Assembly (NCBI GenBank): GCA_035079385.1
Contig: JAVHKY010000083.1
Span: forward strand, 186,001-250,000
Length of the DNA: 64,000 nt
DNA from: Aspidiotus rigidus
Lineage: Eukaryota > Arthropoda > Insecta > Hemiptera > Diaspididae
Direction of reading: 5' to 3'
A model generated the notes under the pieces. The model ran no database searches. It was given only the letters and a program-made list of their open reading frames with translations, and was not told the DNA's origin. Within the stretch, counting starts at the first letter, position 1; every line of letters begins with the position of its first letter. A program made the translations under genes and the position numbers. This document shows positions 33,530-46,859 of this stretch, in pieces.

Positions 33530-36050
33530 TTTGTTACCTTGAAAATTATTCTCTAATTTAAAATGATGAACCGAGTTTAGGGACAGAGAAACTACCTTGA
33601 TAGAACCATCAACCCTTTTCAAAACTTTTTACAAGACGTGAAGGTAATTCTTCAAAATTATTCATTAGAAGAAATTACGAGAATGAAACCTTTTCATAGC
33701 TGACATATTTAATGTTTCTAAGCTAAGCCCCTCCCCCCCCCCTCTATTACAGATTTTGCCTCCCTATAGGTCGTACAGTCGCACACCTTCACTATACTTT
33801 TCCTAATTCCAGAATCAGTATCTCCGCTGAACGTAAATGCTCAAAAATTTCCCCTTTGTTGGGAAATTTTATAGTTGAACAGGGAATATTATTGAGAGTA
33901 AATGGGGGTCGTGTACCCTTTGACTTTTACCTACAGTGAGCCCTTGAAAAAGTTTGAATCTCGGAACACGATTTATGGGTAAGTTTAATCTGTCCATTCA
34001 CATTACGCCACATTATCATCGTGTAATTGATTAAAACATAAGCGATTTTGGCTAATCGACCATTCAACCATCAACGGGTGAGTATAAATCTCTATTCAAG
34101 ACTTACAGTTACGGGACTTACTCACCGAAAGTAGGAAAAAGGTAAGAGTGGGTTATCAAACTCTGGAAGCACTCCCAAAAATACTGACGTCATTACTCGT
34201 AGTCACTATGAGACATGACGCACAATCTTCATTTTTCGCAGAAAGTTTTTTTTTAAAAAAAAAGACTGAAAATTGATCCAATGTAATACACTCATTTGCG
34301 GGGGGGGGGGGGACAATAATCGTTGGTGAACTGAACCACTTTTTCTGAAAATACACTAAAATTAATTAACTTACGCTGCAAAGTTTCCGAGCCTTCAAAT
34401 TCTTTTTGAGAAACAACATTAAAGAATATTAACGTCGTTTACCTCAGATCATATAATGCATTTTATACGCTGAATTATCGGCATCAGAACAGATCGATAA
34501 CCAGTGTAGATATATTATTCCCCATTCCCCCTCACTTATCCGTAATACAGAGCACGTTTCACTGGATAGAATTTTCTTATTGACTTGAGTCGAATTTCCG
34601 GTATCGCTTTCATTTATAGTTTTTACGCGCGAGACACGTTCTGTACTTCAATTTTGCCATTGAAATTTTATACCACTCACTCTTTTCATTCCAAGGCCCA
34701 TTCTGACAGACAGATTTATACATAGCTCGCGGCTAATCCAAATTTCGAATTATGCACTTCAACTAACGAAGGTCATTAGCGTAAGCTGATGTACAACAAC
34801 CTTGCCTTCCGTTTAGATCTTTTAAAATCTACGATACTATAAACTGTAGGTTGATAGAAGTGTTAACTGGGAAATCGAGAACGTAACGATTCTTTTCCGG
34901 AAGCTCCTCTTTAGTTAAAAGTAGGTTGATGAGACAGGAGATGAAATCATCTAGACTGTACGAGCACAAAGTATCATCCAACAAACAGAGTGAGTCCGAA
35001 ATTAGAATCGTCTGGAACCTTCTTCGGATAGAACTGCTTTTGAATTTTGGGATTCGTATTCCTGTAATATTGGGAGATTTTACGTATAAGAGAACTTAAT
35101 TCTTGAATTTTTGCTAATAATTTTAATCTACGACCTATAGGACATGGAATTAATATAAGCTTCAGCAAAGTCTAAAATCAGGTCCAAGGGGACAGAAGAT
35201 TTTGTTCAAATCTAGAATCTAGTAAAATAGAATGATACAGTCCCGATGTCGTTCACTACCACTAGGATGAAAGGCCGTCAGATGCGGGCTGAAGAGAGAA
35301 TTTTGGATTTTCGACACCATTTATTCGTTAGTATTGAGTTTGCCACTCTGTGCACTACGTTCCAGTCCTACTCTCAGCCTCTGCACTGAAGAGTCGCTTC
35401 CTGAGCCTCACTGCTAATTTTCTTGCATCCACAGCCCAATTTACGCACTCGCAATCTTCCGACATAATTCTCAACATGTAAATTTTTCAAGTTTTAACCT
35501 TTATTGCCATGTTATATCATTTACCTTTACACGGCACCCCCTCGCCCTAATATTCGACCTCACAACACTATAATTAATATTAATTAATTAATTTATTTAT
35601 TTGTGACCGTGCAGGAGAAAATCGACCAGTAAAACTAAAATATAACTTGCGTGTACGCGAAAACGCGTTCACCGAATGGCCGAATATTTTACTTAGGTAC
35701 TTATTTATCTATTCATTTATTTATTTTATTTATTTATCAATTTAGTTTCTTTCTTTCTTTCTCTCTTTCTTTCTCCATATGATAGGAAGAACTTGTAACA
35801 ATTTTGTTCTCCAAGTCGTGAATATTGAGGAAGGGACTAGAAAAATTGTGAATTCCTGTCATATATAATAGAAGAAGATTTTGCAAAATTTGTGTTTTTT
35901 AAATTCAGTTCCATACTACCCTAGACGTCGAATTGATAGGGCGTTTTTTTAAATAGTGGCCTATAAATCTCATTACTGAAAGAAATTCGACCAATAGAGC
36001 AGGTTCCCTGCGTTCCTCGTTTAACATCGTAAAGGAAGGCTCAATTTTTC
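33530..36050. other. Gene B intron 1, no gene recognised
   Basis: AT-rich. C-run near 33730, G-run near 34300, att-rich and cttt-rich microsatellites at 35575-35775. No convincing ORF. Confidence 0.5.
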
Positions 36051-37560
36051 CAAGTTCGCTCCTATCATATGGTCGACATTTTTTGAAGTCCCCCTCCTAT
36101 TAAATACGTATAACTTGAGGGGCGAGGTTTGTGACGTAACAGTTTGAGGACGTCATAGGTCATCCTTGTGAATCTGGTTACGTCACGGTCAGTTTTTTCC
36201 CCAACTTCCCTCCTATCATATATAGCTTGGGGGGTGGAGTCTGTGACGTCACAGTTTGATGACGTCATACGTCAGCCTTGTGACGTTACAATCTGATGAC
36301 GTCATAGATCAGTTTTTCTCTGACATGTATATGTCTTTGGGCTGAGGTCAGTCTGAAATCTGCGTCAGGTGACGTCACGAGACGCTTTATGACGTCGTCA
36401 ATGACCTTGAACTACTTCATGCGGACTCGGAAAAATTTCGACCTTTACTCTTCATTATTCTAGGCCTAATATAAAGTGCACTAGGCCTATATTAACTAGC
36501 GCAACGCCCAAAGTCATAAACATGATTCAATATTTTTCCATGGAGTGGAGAAATTTACTTAAACTTTACCAAGTCTCTTTCCTATTATATATACCTCGGA
36601 GGCGTGGACTGTAACGTCACAGTTTAATGACATCATAGCTCAGCTTTGTGACGCACAATCGGTGAAGTCCACCTCCTATCATATATAGTGTGGGGAGCGA
36701 GGCCTGTAGCGTCACGGTTTGATGACGTCATAGATGAGTTTTAACAGGGAACCTGTTCTATGGGGTCTTTTTGAAAATTTTGACGTGCGCCGTCCGCCAT
36801 CCAACCAAAAGCTTGGAAAAATTTCGACTCTCGAAACCCTTCCTATTTCTAAGTCCCCCTCTTTTCATATATATAGCTCGAGAGTCAAAATTCTTCTAAG
36901 TCCCCCTCCTATCATATATAACTTGATAGTCAAAATTCTCTCAAGTCCCGCTCCTGTTATATACGTCTAGCTTAGAGGTCGGATTTTTTCCAAGTCCCCC
37001 TCCTGTCATATAGCTCAGAGATCAGAATTTTTTCAAGTCCCATCCCTATCATGTAGAGGCTTGAAATTCGAGAAAAATGTAGACACTCGAACTATATTAT
37101 ACTAGGCTTATAGTTGGTCTAGGCCTTCTTTATACTAGCTTTATCTAGGTCTAGGCTTCCTTGTGTTCTCAATACCAAATCCCATTTTCTCTGCGTTCCT
37201 CGTTTAACTTCGTTAAGGAAGCCGTCGTTTTTTTTTTTTTTTCAAGTTCCCTCCTATCAGATATAGCTTTTCACTGAAGTTATACCCGAAAAGGTCAATT
37301 CCGGTGTTGGAGGAAACAAAATTAAATGCATACGCAACCCGCACCTCTCCATTATGGAGGACAGGCGGCGTTTGCAAATGCAACACAAACGCGATTAGAT
37401 ATAGCTTCAAAGTCCGGGCCTGCGACGGCACGATTCGATGACGTCATAGGTCAGCCTCGTGACGTCACACTTTACATTTTTCAGATCCCACGTGCTCCAT
37501 AAAAGAGATTCCCTGCCACTCTTCGTTTAATTCCGAGGAAAAACCTGTGAGTTTTTTTTT
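36050..37560. repeat. Cluster of GACGTCA-rich dispersed repeats
   Basis: Repeating modules: tccccctcctatcatatata, a tgtgacgtcac/tgatgacgtcatag pair with the palindrome tgacgtca, and ends resembling ctgttctatggggt and cgttaaggaa. Several modules lie in tandem at 36050-36750, and more at 36850-37050 and 37240-37560. No coding potential. Confidence 0.75.
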
Positions 37561-39590
37561 TCTGTCTTCGTCTTCTCGAGTGAACTCATTTTAGTAGCTC
37601 TCTGTGGCACTTTATTGTAATTATTATCTGTAGATACCCCTACAGGATATAACTTTTTGTGCTCACTCTACTATTACGAATGAAAATTTCCAAAAAAAGC
37701 TCGAACTAATTTCTACAGTTCTTATTTCATTTTCGCTCTCGAAATACGTCCGTGTATTCTTAAAATTTGGTGTGAAAATATTCGATTTTTTCAAAATTCT
37801 GCTGTAAGACCCCTAATTTTTTATAGTTCGTTGTTTGACGATGACGGGGCTAAATATTCGTCGTTTGCACTCCTGCATCATGACGCGAGAGAAAAGCGAA
37901 TATTTTTATTGTACTTAAAATATAGATCGTATCAGTCCCCTTCTACGTTTCAGGAAATTCCGCATTGTACGAGGTCTTTATATATTTGTGGGTACTTATC
38001 ATCAAATCTGTTGTCAACGAATTTTCTGTTAATAACCGTTACCGATACATTATTTCATATTTTATAGTAAAATTTGTTGTCCACCTATTGGTATCCAGCT
38101 GTTGTTGACCTTTTCCAATTATTTCAATTTACGTGTGTTCGTTTTTTTTTTTTTTTTTCCTTGAGTGTTTATCTTATTTACGCGTATATAATTTTCTTCT
38201 CCATCACAATATGCAACTTTCTCACATTAACGTTAAAAAAAACCTTTATGTCGTCTTTACGTCTAGCGCTGGGTATAACTCGTTACGTTATTATCTACTC
38301 ATCAATTTTGCAATTACAATGTAAATACTTAGTATCTCTGCTTATTATATCACGAGTAATCGAATTTTCTTTTTTCCAAAATGTGAGTAAATTTGACCTT
38401 GAACTTCGGAGTAACCTTAATTTGCGGCCGCGATTATATACTACGGTAAGTGGTAAATTTCACGGGCGTATACGTAATGAGTGTTACGAATTTAGGGAAA
38501 AAACTCAAATGTGTTATTATTTTATATGAAATGTTAGCGTTCTCATTCATTGTAAGACGATGAAAAGAACGACGAACATACGAGCGCCTGTATTGGTCTA
38601 AAGTCAACAGGTTCATGTGGTACTTATCGCAGGAAGGTCTTGTTTCGTTCAAATTATAAAAGGAAATATTTTTTCCATCATTATGCACGTGCTTGTTTAA
38701 ACCTTGCTTACGTCATCAGTTCAAAAATATTCGTCCGTCTCCTCTTCCTGCAATGCGGTGTATTTAAATGAGCTAATTCATCGATTTTCCAAATCTATGT
38801 CACGCGTAGGATACAGAGGGTGTGTGCATATTTATTTGAATAGGTACGCTATTGTTGTGAATGGTGTTCCTCATCCAAAGTTAGCTAACTCATTCAATTT
38901 TCAATCTAACGTAACACGAATAAATGCATATTTGTACCGATAGAAGATTGAATTGCAGGCTAAGTCTGTAATATTTTTAGATTTTAATTTTTATTTCGAA
39001 GGTTTCACCTCACTAATTGCATTTGAGGATGTAAGAGAGCGTATATGATGCGTGCTATTGTTTCGTAATTTTTTAAATAATCTTTTAGAGTTATGTAATA
39101 TCGGGTCCTTGCATGTGTGAATCAACTGAAAAATTTAGTACCTGAATTTCGTGGTTAGGGAGGATGTAGTATAATGAGAAGTCAGGCCGGACGTTTACTG
39201 CAAAAAAATGCGAATCACCGTCTGTGACCGTAAATTTTATGTACTTATAATTGAAAAAGTTATCAATCGTGAAGATCAAACTAATAGTGCTTAACAGTGT
39301 AATCAGGTACCCGACTTGATAATTATGTACCTATCATAATAAGAATCTTAATTAAATCTTCATTTTGAATAGATTTCAAATAAAACCATTATTTTATTAT
39401 AATTATTTTCAATCCAGATTTTAAGAATAATTTTCATTGGGTACTGTAATTTTCACGATCAATTATTTTCTTCGTTTAACGCACAACCATGAGTTGCTAG
39501 TCGACTCTTGAATTTTGATTGGTGAAAAATTTCGTATTTTATCAGAATTTTCGTGTGTACTGGGGAAAAAAATTACATTTTACTAAAAAA
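37560..39590. other. Gene B intron 1, no gene recognised
   Basis: AT-rich with a T-run near 38140. The ORF at 38074-38529 is hydrophobic but matches nothing I recognise and is probably chance. Confidence 0.45.
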
Positions 39591-39603
39591 AAACAATCAT
39601 AAA

Positions 39604-40149
39604 CAGAGCCCGGATTTTTCGGCACTAAAAATGAAATGTTTTGGCACTTAATATTGCATTTTCGGCATTATTTAGTACCTATTGAAAAAAAAAAAAAAAA
39701 GAAAAAAATATGAGTTTTCAGTGCTTTTACAAATTCACGATCAGAATTATTCTTTTTACAACCAAAATTACGGGATTTTGACCAAAATAAACAATTTTTG
39801 GGGATTAAATTCACCCATAAAAAATCGTAAAAATTTTTCGACTTCCAACTAAAAATAATATAAAAAAAACTGTCCAATTTTCATCAAAATTGCTGAATTT
39901 TAAGAAAAATGAAGCAAATTTTGTCCGAAATTTTATAATTTTAGACGACATTTAACAAAATGGTTATTTTTGGCCTTATTTGGCTTTAAACACCATTTTT
40001 GACATATACTCTATTTCCGGCAATTTTCGGTAAAATGATTTTTTTTGCTCAGCCTCTACTACCCCCAATAAATACTCCTATATCATTTTCTTACTTTTCA
40101 AACGCACTAAAATGATTCGACAAAATATTGTCAAGGAATCCGGGCTCTG
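39604..40149. mobile_element. hAT-like element, 546 bases
   Basis: Termini cagagcccggatt and its complement ending ccgggctctg, flanked by atcataaa (39596-39603) and atcatgaa (40150-40157), an 8-base duplication with one mismatch. Most of its left half recurs inverted in the element at 40316. Confidence 0.88.
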
Positions 40150-40315
40150 ATCATGAAGAAAGGACAGCATTCTAAAAAGTTTCTATTTTTTTAGAAAATG
40201 AACTAAAATAAAAAAATAAAAATTAGAAAATACAGATGCGTTAAAAGATTAAAGATAGGTACTTGTTTCATTGAGCTGACAAGAAATTTTTTTAAAAACT
40301 ACATATGGTTATTAG

Positions 40316-40604
40316 CAGAGCCCGTATTACATACAGATTTTTTTTTTTTAATATTATTTTTAGTTCAAAGGAAAAATTGTTAGAATTTTTTATTGGTGAG
40401 TTTAATCCCCAAAAATCGTTTATTTTGGTCGAAATTATGCAATTTTGGTTGTAAATTGAATAATTCTGATCGTGAATTTGTAAAAGCACTGAAAATTCAT
40501 GTTTTTTTCATATATTTTTTTTTTTCTAAATACCCAATAATGCCGAAAATGCAACATTAAGTACCGAAACTTTTCATTTTTAGTACCGAAAAATCCGGGC
40601 TCTG
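40316..40604. mobile_element. hAT-like element, 289 bases, opposite orientation
   Basis: Same termini as the neighbour (cagagcccg and ccgggctctg) with a perfect 8-base duplication gttattag at 40308-40315 and 40605-40612. It is the reverse complement of the left half of 39604-40149, including the acggtactaaaaatg-like and aattctgatcgtgaattt segments, so it is a deletion derivative of the same family. Confidence 0.93.
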
Positions 40605-40889
40605 GTTATTAGTATGTCAATTATATTACCTAACCTCTCCCCTGATTCATGTTTATTGGGAACCCACAGAAATAGACTTGGGAATAATTCCCCCTCCCAA
40701 GAAGAAAATTGAAAAAAAATTTAGATACCGTTGCACACTTTGCAATACAATGACAGCGGGGAACCCACAAACTTCGCAGTTCCGATGGGAAACGGCTAGT
40801 CTTACGAGGTCGCATTGGGTCTGATCGAAAGTTAGAAATTTTCCAATTTCCTCTCCTATCATACATGGCTCCCTATCGTCATGCACGGG

Positions 40890-41140
40890 TGGGCCAAAAT
40901 GATCTTACCAGTTAAATGGGAGTTTGCATTAAATCTGTTCTAGTGAAAACACGAAACCTTAAATGTATACTTCAAATCTAAGAAATTTGTATCTCAATTT
41001 CATCTTCAATTTGCTCCCCTACTTAACTTTCTACAACTTTTCTGAACCGTGTTACAGACCAAAATGTGCCAAAAATTGACCACTTTGTCAAAATTCTCAA
41101 TCATTGAAAATCGTTTGAACTTCCGTTTCTTACTCAAGTT
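40890..41140. repeat. Partial MITE related to 10134-10987, with the empty Harbinger site
   Basis: Shares ccagttaaatggg, the tgtatctcaatttcatcttc region and gaccaaaatgtgccaaaa with the 10-kb element. At ctgaaccgtgttacagacc it has a single TTA where the other carries a MITE. Confidence 0.8.
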
Positions 41141-41760
41141 GCGGGCTAATGACGTCATAGGACGGTTCCTGTGACGTCATAGAACAATCCCTAGTTCAGA
41201 AGTCGAAATTTGAACAGGAAACCTATTGTATGACGGGGAGGGGGGGGGGGGAATTTCGAGAAATTTGCCGTGTGCTGTACACCGTATGGTATCCAGCAAA
41301 AAATCCAAATCGGCAAAGCTGGTCTAAATCCAACACCCCCTTCCCTTAAGTTTCAGTAGTAAAAATAGTCCAGGTCCAAGAGAGGTCGAAATTCCCCTCG
41401 CCCCTTGTTCTAAGGTCTAATTTCTTTCAAATCCCCCTCCTACCATATATAGCTTGGGGGTGGGAACTGCGACGTCACAGTCTGATGACGTCATGTCAGC
41501 CTTGTGACGTCACAACCTGATTACGTCATAGATCATTTTTTGTTTGAATTTCCCTTCTATCGTATATGACTCCAAAGTCCGGACCTATGACGTCATAGTT
41601 CAGCTTTGTGACGTTACAATCTACATTTTTCAGATCCACGTGCCTCGTAAAATAGGTTCCTGTGACCCCTCGTTTAACTGCGTGAGTTTTCTGATGACGC
41701 TCCGCCCCCTCCCAACAAAACAAAAGATAGCGGGTTTCCCGTTAAAAAAAAAAAGATTGA
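41140..41760. repeat. GACGTCA-rich dispersed repeat copy
   Basis: Modules as at 36-37.5 kb: ccccctcctaccatatatag, gcgacgtcacagtctgatga, ttgtgacgtcac, then cacgtgcctcgtaaaatagg. A G-run sits near 41245. Confidence 0.75.
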
Positions 41761-43600
41761 GTATTTGAAATTATTTAAAAATTCAAGCTCATTCCTCCTT
41801 CCTCCCCTCAACAAGAACGGAATTCATAAAAAATAATTTAAGATATTTCTCCTTAAAAAATTGACTCGGGCTCTCCCATGTGTAAATCTACTCTTTAATT
41901 ACTAAACACTGTTTAAACAAGAGCTCTCAGAATGGGCCCAGGGACATCCTGTACGAGTGCTCATCTTAGCCTCTGTGCTGAAGTAGCCGAACATCCTTTC
42001 CACTTTTATACACCAACGTTAATTGTCAAGAGAAGAGTGACATTGGTAGCGAAAAGATGAATTCGTAATTTAAAAGAAATTACATTAAAGAATCACAAAC
42101 TAAAGTACGTCTCATCAATGTAGCAAATAAGCTTTTTTTTTCTTTTATTCTCAAGGAAGCGAAGATAAACAACAACCTAGCACTCTTCATGGATAAATTC
42201 CTTTTTTACTTCTCCGCCGATCATCACGGATATTTTTTCCATTTCATTTTCTGTGCACTTCCTCGGGGCATTGCGTGTACTTTCAGAGTGATGGATATTG
42301 CATCGTAAAGTTACTAACGAGCGAGAACAAAAATTTGAGAATGAGAAAGTTCACGTTTACGATGAATGATGAACTCGTTGGTTCAGTTCATTTCACAACA
42401 TACTAAAGCTCCTATATATATAAGTAGAAACTTTCGTCCGCGAAGCCCAAAACTCGTTCCCGAATTTCTTTTAGACTTCATGGGGAATATCAACAGAATA
42501 AATGAAACTGATTTGTACGCTTGCGAGTTTCTATCATAGGTTTTCGATTAATCTTATCCTTCATTCTCCATTTTATACGAATTCGAGTTTCTTGAACTAC
42601 GTTTTTAAACCTATCGAAGTAAGAGTCATGTTTATGATTCAATAGGTATATTAAAGAATAAAATAGGCTACTTTTTCAAAACTCTGGTAGGAAAAGTCGA
42701 TTTAAGAACCTAAATAAGTTAGGTACGTATTTACATAAAAAATTTATCGAAGTAGATTTACTACATTCTGTAGGTATACATAATAATTTATTTACTAGAA
42801 AATTTTCTGCTTTAGAGGTTTAGTATTTAGATCAGTCTTTTCTCGGTCGTGTAGGGCATCGTCACAGACTTCCGAGGATTATTGACAAGATATGAATTTA
42901 TCGAGAGACGTATGACTGTTATCTGCTGGCCTATTTCTTGTGAATCATAACAAGAGCCTATTTTAGCATTCTTGCATGAGATAACGCGATCATTTTCCGC
43001 AACAATTGTGAAGTCTTCGTCCGTTATAGAAATCAAGTATCAGACAAACTATTATAAACTTCTAAGTCATGAGCAATCTACTAAAACCAAGTTTCATTTC
43101 AGACTTACAATCTAGAACTTTACTAGCCTTCCCTCCTTATTGTTATTACTTATAGACAAATTTCCTCTGACGTCATACAGATGACAAGAATACCCGTTCC
43201 GGTGTTTATGATCTGACAAGAGTACCCGTTCTGGTGTTTTTGATTTGGTTGCTCGCATAAGCATACACGGGGAGCAAAGATCTAGGTAAAAATATACAAA
43301 AACTACACGGTGAACTTGACGTTAAAATTAGTATTTTCAATTTAGATGGTTCCTAGAACGTGTTCATGTACTTTTGGTTATTAAGAAATGGCTTATTTCC
43401 AAATAGTAACACTTCAATCTTTGCTCCGTATGTTATTCTTATGAGAGTCAAAAATCTCCTAAGCCACCGTGGCAACACTGATTCCTAACTATGACGTAGG
43501 CAGGAAATCGGTCTATTTACTGGGTGTAGAAATTCTACACCCGGAATTTCCCGAGTGTAGAGTGCTCAAGCTTACAAAACATGTAACGCCGGCCCTGTGT
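41760..43600. other. Gene B intron 1, no gene recognised
   Basis: AT-rich. A 38-base direct repeat (acccgttcyggtgttt) lies at 43165-43245, and a 21-base perfect palindrome gggtgtagaaattctacacc(c) near 43532. Confidence 0.5.
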
Positions 43601-43606
43601 TGAAGT

Positions 43607-43865
43607 CACAGAGTAAACAGAGTTCGTCAGGGAGAGCTCAAGACACGGGCATCATCGAATTCAGAGTTTAGGGTTCGCCTAACGCAGTTGACCGAGCGGT
43701 GAATCTGCCACACTCAACAATTCGTGTAGTGTACAGCTGTTTGCAGAGCTTGACGCGCACTCAACGCGTTAGGCGAATCTAAACTACGAATTTGGATGAT
43801 GCCTGTATTCCTCAACATTATATTTAAGTATAGCAAAACCGAAAACGACCTCTGTTCACTCTGTG
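43607..43865. mobile_element. Hairpin MITE with arms of about 100 bases
   Basis: cacagagtaaacagag pairs with ctctgttcactctgtg, cgggcatcatcgaattc with the complement near 43785, and gcctaacgc with gcgttaggc inside. The ORF on the minus strand here lies wholly in this structure. Confidence 0.83.
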
Positions 43866-44897
43866 GTCTAAGTACATTTTCCTTCTTTGTGATGGCTAAA
43901 ATATCCCACACAATGTCTACAGGATTTAACTGACACAACAACGGACTTTTTCAAAGATTTATTATTTCATAGGCATCACTTTTGAAATATTTGTACCTTG
44001 TCACCTCTTTAATTTTCGAAGGCGACTTGTTATCTATACGGGCTTTGTGAACAGTAAGACTTTGAACACCAATTTTCAGATTTCATTTAGCCTACAATAT
44101 TGAAAAACGTAATTGTATAATCATCAAAACCTGTGAGCTTAATTGGTTAAAAGAAGACATTACGAGCCCTATTAGGATTCAATTAGTGGAATGTATATGG
44201 ATTTCACGCTGATTATTGGAACTCGCTTAATAACAAAAATTCCTTCATTTCAGTGTCTAATTCGATTAAAATACGGAAAGTTTACAAATATCTAGAAAGG
44301 GCTCATTAGGCTACCAAATAGAGAGGAAATTTTTTCCCGGAATACATAAACAGTAAAATTCAATTGGGTTGTAGATCGAAAAATAATTTCAGGTTAGGGC
44401 TGGATTTATAGATCTTGCGAGCGCCTAGACCAAATTCTTAGAATCCGCGAGGGGCGAAGAAAGGTACCGGGTCAATTTTTGCATTCTCTCGTCCCTCGAC
44501 TGTGTCTGTAATGCTATGCAGAGATCCGGAGCTAATCGCTCTCTTTCGCCTCGCTCACCCTTGAGTCCATACCTTGCGAAGATAATTACAGTCATAATAT
44601 CCTTCTTTTCAGAAAGAGGTTTTCGTGTCATCGACTCTAAAAAGTAAGAAAATATTGTACTACAAAGTAAACGAAATCACGCGTCGACTCAGGGGCAGGA
44701 GGTATTGGCTGATGTCAGAGATTTTGAATAATTGTACGCGGGAACTCGAAGAAACCTCGACTCAAAAGTACTACGAATAGTTGGCTGATCAGTTCGTGGA
44801 CAGACCTGGAAAATTTTCAAGTCATGCACGACTTACACCTATAGAGGAAAGGGATTCAGAAAATTCTTCGAGGCTGAATATTATATAATTAACTCAC
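43866..44897. other. Start of gene B intron 1, no gene recognised
   Basis: AT-rich sequence directly downstream of exon 1 on the minus strand. Nothing identifiable. Confidence 0.45.
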
Positions 44898-45086
44898 CTC
44901 GTTCCAATACGTCAAAAATATGAATTTTCCACCCACTGATTGACCTTTGTGGGTGATGTTGGCTGGAATACGCAACTCGAACGAGTCATAATAAGTGGCA
45001 AAAATCAAATGAACTGCCGCTACGAGACAAATAATAAAATTTACAAAATAACAAAAGTAATTAAGACTGCAATGAATACCGAACAT
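44898..45086 (-). CDS. AIG1/ADTRP-like gene B, exon 1 with start codon
   Basis: 189 bases encode 63 residues from MFGIHCSLNYF to GGKFIFLTYWNE, followed by the donor gtgagt on the minus strand. Residues about 10-31 form a first membrane segment. GGKFIFLTYWN matches the family motif in which the Thr (T59 here) is the proposed nucleophile of AIG1/ADTRP hydrolases, enzymes that cleave fatty acid esters of hydroxy fatty acids in mammals. The end is in phase 0 and joins exon 2 (CIETLFF) seamlessly. An in-frame extension upstream of the ATG has no earlier ATG. It lies downstream of gene A exon 4, so it is the first exon of the next tandem copy. Gene A's own exon 1 must lie beyond 64000. Confidence 0.87.
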
Positions 45087-46588
45087 GATGCGGCGAATTA
45101 TACGTAAATTGACTATCAAAATACGAATTTCGAAAATATTTACGCCAAAAGTTTAGCACGTCGGCCTCGACTCACGAATCGCGAACCACGAAATACGTCC
45201 CATTTTACCTGGAACGAAATACATAACTACCGGTAAAGTGCTAAACGAATATTCAAGAATAAACACGCTTCTAGGTTATGACCAGATTGTGACCAATATC
45301 GTAATAGTATGCCTATATGAAGCTATGTACAACACTTAAACCGCGTGACAACTGAGCTAAGCATGGAAACCGCGAAGCTGGTCTTGACTCACGTTCTTAC
45401 GTGGAGCAGACTGAAAAGTTTCATCGGAAACGCAACTGAACTACCGTACGGAATTGAAAAATTTTGTTTTAAAATTCCACCTCGGCGCTACGTTATACGT
45501 CGCGTTTCGCGAATGATAAGAGAATATAAGAGTTCTTCGCATACCCAATCCTAACAACGAACTGAGGGAATGTTTCTACATTTTTCGAGGGTGGTCGGTC
45601 TGTAGCGCTTAACCGTTTAATCGGATTTCGGGCCAATATACACTACGAACATCTGCTGTCATACGCACCTCGTGACTCAACGTCCGCACCTATTATGTTT
45701 TCATAAACATTTGCACAGCAACGTCTGTGAGCAACGTATTCGTAAACAGAAATATCTATCATTCGAACATTCTCGAACGATCACTTCGCATACTTCTCTT
45801 GTTTCGTTTCAAGTGCATGCAATATTTAGATTCACGAACTTGAGTATAAATACCTACTGAAGAGCGACAGAGCATCTGTCATCGAAAAATGCTTGGGTCC
45901 TGACAATTTGAAAGGATCAATGTGAAATATTGTCTGAGAAAAATGTCTGTCATAGGCCACATTTATTTCAACAGAGGACAGCAGCGAACCTAAAGAAAGA
46001 AAACAATCCAGTCCTCGTAACAAGGCTTAAGACTTGAGACTTGAGATTTCTCCATGTCCTGCATATCGTATACACACCCTAAAACTTCTGAATTTTTATA
46101 AAGCCCAAATCAATGTTCAAAACTTTATCGAAGAACCTGCTTTATGAGAGATTATCTAGGAAAAATGGCCACCGTGCGCGATCTTGCAGCAAATGGTGTT
46201 TCCGCATGGGACGGAAGCTATTTGGAAAAATGTCATTCGAGAAAAGGCATTGGGATCCTTCGATCTATTTAAGGGAGCTGAAAATTTGATTACTTTTGAG
46301 CTATTTCGTACATGCGGAGGGTGACTTGGAACTTTTTTGACCATCGAGCTGTAAAGATCGGCGGGAGGGTGTAAAAGAAACTTTTGACGATTATGAAAAA
46401 GGGGAAAAAGGGAAGAATTTTAACTGACTAATCAGTCCAAGTGCATAAAGTAGGTCAAGGACATTGATAACGTCATAAAGTATGACGTAGATTTCTGACA
46501 GATTGCCTGCCTGAAGACAGTCATATACATTGCAAAAAGTCAAACTTCTTATTTTGGTTGGAGGAAAACCCCTCCTATCATATACGGC
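45087..46588. other. Region upstream of gene B exon 1
   Basis: Should hold the gene B 5' UTR and promoter, but no clear TATA or initiator could be fixed. The ORF at 45345-45554 is not recognisable. The rest is AT-rich. Confidence 0.4.
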
Positions 46589-46590
46589 AA

Positions 46591-46767
46591 AAATCGGTTT
46601 CCCAACTTGCATTGAAAAAAAAAAAAAAAGTACGTATACAAAACTTTTTTTTTTCTCTCAGTCTCTCAGAAAAAAAAGAAAAGTTTTAGAGGAAAAAAAA
46701 ATTTTGTAAGTTACACGTACTTTTTTTTTCTTTTTTTTTCTTTGATGCAAATTGGGAAACCGACTTG
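46591..46767. mobile_element. Hairpin MITE with poly-A/T core
   Basis: aaatcggtttcccaacttgc and its complement near 46748-46767 bracket mirrored A- and T-runs and a gtacgt/acgtac pair. Confidence 0.75.
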
Positions 46768-46859
46768 TACTCTCGGTAGTCGGTGTAAATAGCTTAAGAG
46801 ATAGCCCCTTCAATGAGCCAGATATGCAACGCTTCACCAACCATAAAATCAGAAAGTCC

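Noticed and set aside
38074..38529. 151-codon hydrophobic ORF as a membrane protein
   Set aside because: Hydrophobicity follows from T-rich DNA; no family motif or splice context.
45345..45554. 69-codon ORF upstream of gene B as an extra exon
   Set aside because: It is on the opposite strand to gene B, has no splice context and no recognisable domain.
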